From assembly GCF_046271865.1 (NCBI RefSeq), contig NZ_CP176580.1, positions 3,782,001 through 3,846,000 on the forward strand: a stretch of DNA of 64,000 nt, given 5' to 3'. This document shows positions 58,435 through 64,000 of this stretch, piece after piece. Both the position numbers and the translations under genes were made by a program. The stretch comes from Nitrincola salilacus. GTDB taxonomy: Bacteria > Pseudomonadota > Gammaproteobacteria > Pseudomonadales > Balneatricaceae. Below the pieces are notes generated by a model. That model did no database searches, was not told the DNA's origin, and was given only the letters and a program-made list of their open reading frames with translations. Position 1 is the stretch's first letter, and each line of letters starts with the position of its first letter.

Positions 58435-59541
58435 TCAATGCCCCTCATGCGCAAAGATGCGGTTCATGCAGCTCGGAAACTGCAGATAGACACGCGAACC
58501 CCGCTCGGCCTGCACCGAATCCAGCGCAGTCTGACCGATATCTACCAATACCGGCTGCTGTGCCCCCTCCAATTGACAATGTAACCGCTGGCAAGCACCC
58601 AGATACTCGACATATTTGACCTCAGCCGTGATCAGATCCTGCTCCAACGCCGCATCTGTCGGTGTCAGCAACTTGATCTCTTCCGGACGGATCGCCAGCA
58701 ATGCTGTCGATCGATCTGCCAGATCATGTAATTGACAGCTCAGTAACTGCTTGCCCAGGCGTACCGATTGACGACCTTCAACATTCGCCTTCAGCAGATT
58801 CATACTGCCAACAAATGAGGCAACAAAAGGGCTGACCGGCTCGCGATAGATCTCCTGCGGCGTGCCTATCTGCTCGATACTGCCATGATTCATTACGACC
58901 ACGCGATCGGCCATGGTCAGCGCCTCCTCCTGATCATGCGTCACCATGATGGTGGTCACACCCAAACGCTGCTGCAACGCCTTGATCTGCTGACGCAGAT
59001 GCAGACGCACACGAGCATCCAATGCTGACAGAGGTTCATCCAGCAGCAACAGGCCCGGTTCCGTCGCCAGTGCACGCGCCAGGGCAACACGCTGTTGCTG
59101 ACCACCGGAGAGTTGCGCCGGATACTTGTCGCCAGATCCCTGCAGATCGATCAGCGCCAGCAGCTCATCTACCCGCTGCTGAATTTTCTGGCGCTGACGA
59201 CGCTGGTTGCGCAGACCATACGCGATATTGTCTTTCACGCTGAGATTGGGAAAGAGCGCGTAAGATTGAAATACGATACCGAAATCCCGCTCCTGAGGCG
59301 GTAACCAGGAGATATCTCTCCCCTGCTGGATAATGCGACCACGGCTTTGCAGCTCCAGACCTGCGATAGCACGCAGTAGTGTGGTCTTACCGCAACCGGA
59401 TGGTCCCAGAAAGCAGACAAACTCACCTTCGCGGATCGACAGGTCGATCGACTCCAGCGCTGTGAAGTGACCGAAAGTTTTGGAAAGGCCCTCAATGCGC
59501 AGACACTCGGGGGCAGACTGACAAGCATCGGCATGTGCCAT
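58435..59541 (-). CDS. phnT: ABC ATP-binding protein for 2-aminoethylphosphonate
   Basis: 368 residues: Walker A GPSGCGKTTLLRAIAG, signature LSGGQQQRVALARAL, Walker B LLLLDEPLSALD, switch MVTHDQEEAL, and a C-terminal TOBE-type domain. It is the PotA/FbpC type found with AEP-binding proteins. The ATG at 59541 follows GAGGAGCGCGCG and gives the usual family length; ATG 59580 is an in-frame alternative. Confidence 0.88.
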   Translation of the reverse strand: MAHADACQSAPECLRIEGLSKTFGHFTALESIDLSIREGEFVCFLGPSGCGKTTLLRAIAGLELQSRGRIIQQGRDISWLPPQERDFGIVFQSYALFPNLSVKDNIAYGLRNQRRQRQKIQQRVDELLALIDLQGSGDKYPAQLSGGQQQRVALARALATEPGLLLLDEPLSALDARVRLHLRQQIKALQQRLGVTTIMVTHDQEEALTMADRVVVMNHGSIEQIGTPQEIYREPVSPFVASFVGSMNLLKANVEGRQSVRLGKQLLSCQLHDLADRSTALLAIRPEEIKLLTPTDAALEQDLITAEVKYVEYLGACQRLHCQLEGAQQPVLVDIGQTALDSVQAERGSRVYLQFPSCMNRIFAHEGH

Positions 59542-59652
59542 CGCGCGCTCCTCAGCCAGAGTACGATTGGATAGATTCATGGATGTAACCTGCAAGGCTG
59601 ATAACACCACCGCCTTCCCTGAGCAGATGGCTGATCAATCATCAAACGGAAA

Positions 59653-59675
59653 GCGGCAGGCAAGAAGCCTACCGC
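59653..59675 (-). terminator. Intercistronic hairpin between phnS and phnT
   Basis: GCGGCAGGC (59653-59661) and GCCTACCGC (59667-59675) pair with one mismatch around a 5-base loop, 22 bp after the phnS stop. In the minus direction TTTCCGTTTG follows. Such hairpins behind binding-protein genes usually reduce downstream expression and stabilise the upstream mRNA. Confidence 0.55.
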
Positions 59676-59696
59676 AGTGGAGTCAGTGCGATGTGA

Positions 59697-60731
59697 TCAA
59701 CGCGCTTCCGTTTTGCCATCATAACGACGCGTCCATTCCTGCAGGATGCGGTCGCGGTTGACTGCGGCCCAACCGAAGTCGTTATCGATCATGCGTTCAA
59801 CGATATCAGCAGGGTAGTTTTCGATCGGCTTGGCAACACCCGGCATCGCCACTACAGCATAACCTTCGTTGTACAGCTCATTGGCATCCTGGCTCACCGC
59901 CCAATCCATCAGAGTTTTCGCTGCTTCCAGATTTTTGGTGCCGTTGACAATTGCTGCAGCCTCCATATCCCAACCCAGCCCTTCGCTCGGGAAAACCACC
60001 TCAACCGGCGCACCCTGAGATTTCAGACGTGCAGCACGAAACGCAAAGGAAACACCTACCACCGCTTCACCTGAACCCGCCAGGTTGCAGGGAGCTGAAC
60101 CCGAATGAGTGTAACGGCTGACATTGTTGTGCAGCTTGTCCATGTATTCCCAGGCTTTATCTTCACCCCAGAGCTGCATCCAACTGGCCACATCCAGATA
60201 TCCGGTACCGGACGAACTCGGGTTAGGCATGATCACATGACCTTCATACTCAGGACGGGTCAGATCTTCCCAGCTGGTTGGCATCGGTACGCCCTGGCGT
60301 TCGCCTTCAATGGTGTTGTAGCAGATTGCAGCAACCCAGGCATCCATACCGACCCAGGCTGGGGTCTCATTACCATCGATAAACTTCGGATCCAGCTTTT
60401 CAACACCTTTTGGCGCATAAGGATGCAGCATGCCTTCGTTATCGAGTAACAACAGACTGGTAGCCGCAAGACCCCAGATCACATCAGCACGTGGATTTTC
60501 CTTCTCTGCCATCAGGCGCGCAGTCATGACACCGGTGGAGTCACGCACCCAGCGGATCTGAATATCAGGATGCGCCAGATTAAAGCGCTCCGCATATTTC
60601 TGCAGATCATCGGACTCCACTGCCGTGTAGACAGTGAGCTCTGTGGCAGAGACAGCCGTGGATACCATCATGGCACCCGCGATCAGCGTCGTGGCCGTCA
60701 TCATGCCGGCAAACAGGTTTGTTACTTTCAT
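59697..60731 (-). CDS. phnS: 2-aminoethylphosphonate ABC transporter substrate-binding protein
   Basis: 344 residues with a signal peptide of about 29 residues (ending SAVSATE) and a class-II periplasmic binding fold: LTVYTAVESDDLQKYAERF, VRDSTGVMTARLMAE, ADVIWGLAATSLLLL, MPNPSSSGTGYLDVASW and EGLGWDMEAAAIV. It is the PhnS type, related to FbpA. It is the first gene of the transport unit, behind a palindrome matching that before phnW. GGGAG serves as ribosome site. Confidence 0.92.
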   Translation of the reverse strand: MKVTNLFAGMMTATTLIAGAMMVSTAVSATELTVYTAVESDDLQKYAERFNLAHPDIQIRWVRDSTGVMTARLMAEKENPRADVIWGLAATSLLLLDNEGMLHPYAPKGVEKLDPKFIDGNETPAWVGMDAWVAAICYNTIEGERQGVPMPTSWEDLTRPEYEGHVIMPNPSSSGTGYLDVASWMQLWGEDKAWEYMDKLHNNVSRYTHSGSAPCNLAGSGEAVVGVSFAFRAARLKSQGAPVEVVFPSEGLGWDMEAAAIVNGTKNLEAAKTLMDWAVSQDANELYNEGYAVVAMPGVAKPIENYPADIVERMIDNDFGWAAVNRDRILQEWTRRYDGKTEAR

Positions 60732-60764
60732 ATTGCACTCCCGGGTCTAAGAGGATCAACTATT

Positions 60765-60776
60765 TGGTATAGACCA
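60765..60776. promoter_or_regulatory. Palindromic operator candidate upstream of phnS
   Basis: TGGTATAGACCA lies 34 bp before the phnS start in the 117-bp gap between phnR and phnS. It is a near-palindrome and shares 16 of 17 bases, including flanks, with the site at phnW. On the minus strand it contains TATACC, which could be the -10 element, so binding would block initiation. Confidence 0.7.
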
Positions 60777-60848
60777 GAAGATACAAGCGAAATGTGTCAG
60801 TGCGATGACGGTTTGTTGAAACCTTGATGACTGTACAGGATATATGCC

Positions 60849-61556
60849 TTATCGGCTGCTGACACTGATGGCCAGCACATCATGCAGCCAGTACTCTTCA
60901 TCATACTCGACAACCTGACCCGCAGTCGTTTTACTGATACGAGTGATATGCAGCCCCGGGCAACCGCTGTTGACCTCCAGCGCATCGGCAAACTCGCCGG
61001 TCAGGGCCGTGGGGATAATGGAGATGCTTTTGTCGGTCAGTTCAATGCCATAGTTCTTCGCGAACAACTGCCAAAGCGATCGATCAAAGCGCTCTTTTTC
61101 AAGATCTGGCAGATACTGCGCATTCAGCCAGATACGCTCCACCAATACCAGTCGTTCATCGACATAGCGCCTTCTGCGCAAGCAATAGACCGGGTCACCA
61201 GGAGCCAACTCAAGCGCAGCAGCCACCGAGGCAGATGCCGTAGCATGCTCGAACCCCAGAACCTGTGTCATGGGCGTGCGTCCCTGCGCTGTGACATAGC
61301 GGGTGAAACTGACATCTTTTACCGGCTCGTAGTTGAGCCTCGCGGGTGATACGAACCAGCCACGCCGATTACTGCGATAGATCTGCCCCTCACTTTCCAG
61401 CTGGGCTAGGGCCTGACGCAGGGTCACTCTGGTGGTGGAAAAGCGCTCAGCCAGCTCACGTTCTGCCGGCAAGCGTGAACTTGCTGGCAATTCGCCTGTC
61501 TTGATCAACATGACTAGCTGGTCACGCAGTTGCAGATAAAAAGGTGCTTCAGACAT
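60849..61556 (-). CDS. phnR: GntR-family (HutC-type) regulator of phosphonate genes
   Basis: 235 residues. The winged helix (FYLQLRDQLVMLIKTGELPA, RLPAERELAERFSTTRVTLR) is followed by a UTRA ligand domain (MTQVLGFEHATASASVAAAL, CLRRRRYVDERLVLVERIWL, DEEYWLHDVLAISV). Located at the head of an AEP locus, it is the likely PhnR equivalent. It probably binds the two matching palindromes and responds to AEP or a phosphonate. Confidence 0.87.
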   Translation of the reverse strand: MSEAPFYLQLRDQLVMLIKTGELPASSRLPAERELAERFSTTRVTLRQALAQLESEGQIYRSNRRGWFVSPARLNYEPVKDVSFTRYVTAQGRTPMTQVLGFEHATASASVAAALELAPGDPVYCLRRRRYVDERLVLVERIWLNAQYLPDLEKERFDRSLWQLFAKNYGIELTDKSISIIPTALTGEFADALEVNSGCPGLHITRISKTTAGQVVEYDEEYWLHDVLAISVSSR

Positions 61557-61617
61557 CAGATGGCAGCCTGTTGGATTAGGCTGGTGATATTACTCTATTC
61601 AAAAAAGGATCTCATCC

Positions 61618-63681
61618 ATGTACATGAAAGCAACTCTCTTGACGCTGCTGCTTCTGCTTTCGGTACCGCTACATGCCAACAACCCTCATCAACAGGCGAT
61701 CCCGGAAGACAGTGTTGCCTTCTATCAGAGCCAGACTGCAGGCCTGCTGCATTATGTCTCACCACTGACCCAGCCTTTCCACCTGGAAGCACTGATCGAC
61801 TCATTGGGTGCTGATGGACCTGAATCCCAATTTTTGTTGGATCTTATAAAACAGGGCAGCCGTATTCTGGCTGCTGGCGAATCAGCAGCCTCCGAGCAAC
61901 TGGGGATCAACACATCCGGCTGGTTGTCTGCATATCATGTCGGCATCATGCCGCTTCTTCGTATTGAACTGGAGTCAGCCGCAACGCTGCAGCAATGGAT
62001 AGAGCATCAGGCCGAGATCACAGACTACCCTTTGCAGACAAGCAGTATTGATGACGCGCGTTTGTATACCTTGAGCCTGAATTCTGCAACGCTCGACAAC
62101 AGTGATGCGCAGCAATGGAATCTCCATATCTGGGTTGATCAAGAGAACGCAGCTCTGGGGTTGGCACCGTCGGAACTGCCGCAGACTGACCTGCTGGCTC
62201 GGCTGTCGGGGCTCAGTATCGAAAGCTCATTAGCCAGTACGGATCTGGTAAAGCAGACTGCTCAGGAATATGGTTTTGAGGGCAGCCTCGGCTGGCTGCA
62301 TCTGGAGCAACTGGCCAAAACACTGGTGGGTGCCGAGCGTAATCTGCTGGCCCGGGAACTGTTGCTCTATACAGACAATGGACAGGAGCAGTTGGGGTTC
62401 ATCCGCAATGAGATCTGTGAAGTTGAATGGATGAATTTCATCAGCCAATCTCCCCGACTGGTGGCCGGGAAGCGCCTGGCACTGAGCGATAACAGCCGCC
62501 TCGATGAAACCACCGGGTTCATATGGGAGCTGACCAACGAGGAGCTGAAAACTCAACTCCAGCAGCTGCAGGGCTCGCTGCCCACCGATGTAGGTCGACT
62601 GGATCGTACATTGTTCAGCCTTGGGCTGGGCTTCAACACCGATCAATTGGTGCCGGTACTGATGAACTGGTGGCAGACCACCGTGCAACAGCCCTGGGAG
62701 TGCCCGGCGCTGATTGAGTTGCGAGAAGCAGTATCGCAGCAGAATCCGGCCATGCTTGCAGTCGGTACGGCAATCTTACAGAGTGTGGATGGGTTGGTGA
62801 TTGATCTGTTTGATACCGGTAGCGACCTGCTTGCTGCCCCTCAGGAGATGGACCTGCTGATTGGCATCCGAAGCAAAAATCCATTGATACTGGCCAGCCT
62901 GCTGGCGCAGCTCCTTTCGCCTGACAAGCCACTGCCGATGATTGCTGAAGGAGACCCGGTTGTGCTGCAGTTACCCGTTGAAGGCTGGACAACTCAGGCC
63001 CGAATCAAGGGCGACTATCTGCTGCTGTATCAGGGAGCGAAGGCCGAAAGCTGGTCTGAAAAGATCGCCGACAGCCAGCATGAATCCACCTTTTTATCCG
63101 CTAGCCTGGACATTAATGCGACTGCAAAAACGTTGAATGGCATGCAGGGTATAACCTATGGCCTGAAACATGAAGGTGAAGGATTATGTATGGAGCTGGA
63201 GGAGGGTCTCGACCGCACAGCGCTGTTCAGCGACCTCAACGCCAGTCTCCGATTGCGCACGACGGATAAGGGGCTGTCGACCATACAGCGCCTTCGCGGC
63301 ACAAAACTGCCTTTGCCCGAGCCTCTTTTCATCCCTGGTGTTTATACGGTGTCGCTGCTCGACAGTGGCTGTATCTGGCAGGATTATGGTCAGGAGACGC
63401 TCTTTGCGGATGGTCGTGCCGAGCTGATCAAAACCGACCAGGACAGCAGTGGAACCTGTCCGGTATTTGAAGGACGCTCAAGCTGGTCACTTACTGGCAA
63501 CCAGCTCAACACACACGCAAGCGTCAGTCGTTTGCGTTATGGCTGTGACACTGGATTTTCAGACTGGGAAGAGATGGCGGACAGTCAATGCCATGTGGTG
63601 CGCGTTCAGAGCAATAGCGGCTTTGATTGCCTTGTCCATGGTGATGAGTTGATTCGGCTACGCTACACGCTTCAGCCCTGA
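61618..63681 (+). CDS. Exported protein of unknown function, 687 residues
   Basis: A signal peptide of about 20 residues (LLTLLLLLSVPLHA) precedes a large soluble part with no membrane segment. I recognise no domain. The middle part alternates long helices and strands (ILASLLAQLLSPDKPLP, LPVEGWTTQARIKGDYLLLYQG). The last 130 residues hold five or more cysteines (DSGCIWQ, GTCPVFEG, YGCDTG, SQCHVV, FDCLVHG), suggesting a disulfide-bonded domain. It is divergent from phnR with a 61-bp gap; this need not imply shared function. AAGGA precedes the ATG. Confidence 0.78.
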   Translation: MYMKATLLTLLLLLSVPLHANNPHQQAIPEDSVAFYQSQTAGLLHYVSPLTQPFHLEALIDSLGADGPESQFLLDLIKQGSRILAAGESAASEQLGINTSGWLSAYHVGIMPLLRIELESAATLQQWIEHQAEITDYPLQTSSIDDARLYTLSLNSATLDNSDAQQWNLHIWVDQENAALGLAPSELPQTDLLARLSGLSIESSLASTDLVKQTAQEYGFEGSLGWLHLEQLAKTLVGAERNLLARELLLYTDNGQEQLGFIRNEICEVEWMNFISQSPRLVAGKRLALSDNSRLDETTGFIWELTNEELKTQLQQLQGSLPTDVGRLDRTLFSLGLGFNTDQLVPVLMNWWQTTVQQPWECPALIELREAVSQQNPAMLAVGTAILQSVDGLVIDLFDTGSDLLAAPQEMDLLIGIRSKNPLILASLLAQLLSPDKPLPMIAEGDPVVLQLPVEGWTTQARIKGDYLLLYQGAKAESWSEKIADSQHESTFLSASLDINATAKTLNGMQGITYGLKHEGEGLCMELEEGLDRTALFSDLNASLRLRTTDKGLSTIQRLRGTKLPLPEPLFIPGVYTVSLLDSGCIWQDYGQETLFADGRAELIKTDQDSSGTCPVFEGRSSWSLTGNQLNTHASVSRLRYGCDTGFSDWEEMADSQCHVVRVQSNSGFDCLVHGDELIRLRYTLQP

Positions 63682-63685
63682 TTCA

Positions 63686-64000
63686 TCATCTTCGCTCAGG
63701 CTCAGCTTCTGTCACGGATTCCTCTTCAAGATCCGTCATGACCGGCAGCTGATCCATCTGCTTCATGGTGCGTTGCTCCCGATAATAGTGCAAAGCGCCC
63801 CAGGCGATCAGGATATAACCCAGCAGTTCGGTTCCTTCCTGAACCGTATTTTTGATCAGTGCCGTGTAGCTGAGATCATCCAGCACCATTTCCCAGAGTG
63901 TACCGGTACCAAAGACTCGGCTGAAGAACAGCACGATCACCAGCCCTGTCAGAATATAGTGAAAAGCAACGGATGTTGTGGCTCTAGCCATCGGCGACAC
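63686..64000 (-). CDS. Small inner-membrane protein, C-terminal part (cut by window edge)
   Basis: The visible 104 residues contain two hydrophobic segments (VAFHYILTGLVIVLFF and LLGYILIAWGALHYY) and an acidic tail (DLEEESVTEAEPERR). The reading frame is open to the right edge, so the start lies outside or at the GTG at 64000. The family is not recognised. It converges with the 687-residue protein gene, stop to stop, 4 bp apart. Confidence 0.6.
   Translation of the reverse strand: MSPMARATTSVAFHYILTGLVIVLFFSRVFGTGTLWEMVLDDLSYTALIKNTVQEGTELLGYILIAWGALHYYREQRTMKQMDQLPVMTDLEEESVTEAEPERR

Overview
The window looks like a chromosomal segment of a marine, Oceanospirillales-like gammaproteobacterium. 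This is inferred from gene content and protein style: rpsB with a structured leader, UPF0325/YaeH, DsbB, YdcJ/HglS, and an aminoethylphosphonate (AEP) catabolic locus. No species can be named from the sequence alone.

Layout. (1) 1-3.3 kb: the 5' end of rpsB (minus strand, runs off the left edge), then an envelope group made of an OmpA-type lipoprotein, an MpaA-like murein peptide amidase and an L,D-transpeptidase. (2) 3.3-34.5 kb: a complete type VI secretion system (T6SS), all on the minus strand, apparently one long operon read from fha (34.5 kb) to vgrG (6.1 kb). The order is fha-tssJ-tssK-tssL-tssM-tagF-pppA-lipoprotein-unknown-tssA-tssB-tssC-tssC paralog-tagJ-tssE-tssF-tssG-Ser/Thr kinase-clpV-unknown secreted protein-hcp-vgrG-immunity. 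Most neighbours overlap by a few bases. The kinase, PP2C phosphatase, FHA protein and TagF indicate threonine-phosphorylation control. (3) 3.3-6.1 kb: behind vgrG lies an array of displaced effector tails. The VgrG carries a C-terminal pre-toxin linker plus toxin followed by an immunity gene. The same linker recurs downstream at least three more times: one open orphan tail with a different toxin and immunity gene, one tail with an in-frame stop and a third toxin plus immunity gene, and a remnant of about 100 bp beside the L,D-transpeptidase gene.

(4) 34.9-46.3 kb: ordinary chromosomal genes. These are hglS/ydcJ and a LysR regulator, an ABC-2 exporter pair, a DMT permease with a divergent LysR regulator, an SpoIIE-type phosphatase/response regulator with a STAS partner, a bifunctional ornithine-lipid synthase (OlsF-like), dsbB and yaeH. 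(5) 46.4-53.4 kb: a segment of about 6.2 kb bounded by two direct copies (398 bp, no gaps, roughly 90% or more identical by eye) of the 3' half of a HAD-family hydrolase gene. Inside are an Lrp-type regulator, a nucleoside-recognition/SpmAB-like membrane protein, a frameshifted DMT permease, a possible 31-residue lipoprotein, a 5'-truncated DUF1569-like gene, a CheB-CheR-PAS protein and a PAS protein. It looks like an insertion or recombination island.

(6) 53.0-61.6 kb: an AEP uptake and degradation locus, transcribed phnR; phnS-phnT-permease; phnW-phnX-DMT permease-HAD hydrolase. Near-identical 12-bp palindromes (TGGTATATACCA and TGGTATAGACCA) precede phnW and phnS and are probable operators of the GntR regulator. 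PhnW and PhnX convert AEP through phosphonoacetaldehyde to acetaldehyde and phosphate. (7) 61.6-64 kb: a 687-residue exported protein of unknown function and the C-terminal end of a small membrane protein cut by the window edge. No tRNA, rRNA, CRISPR array or recognisable transposase was seen.
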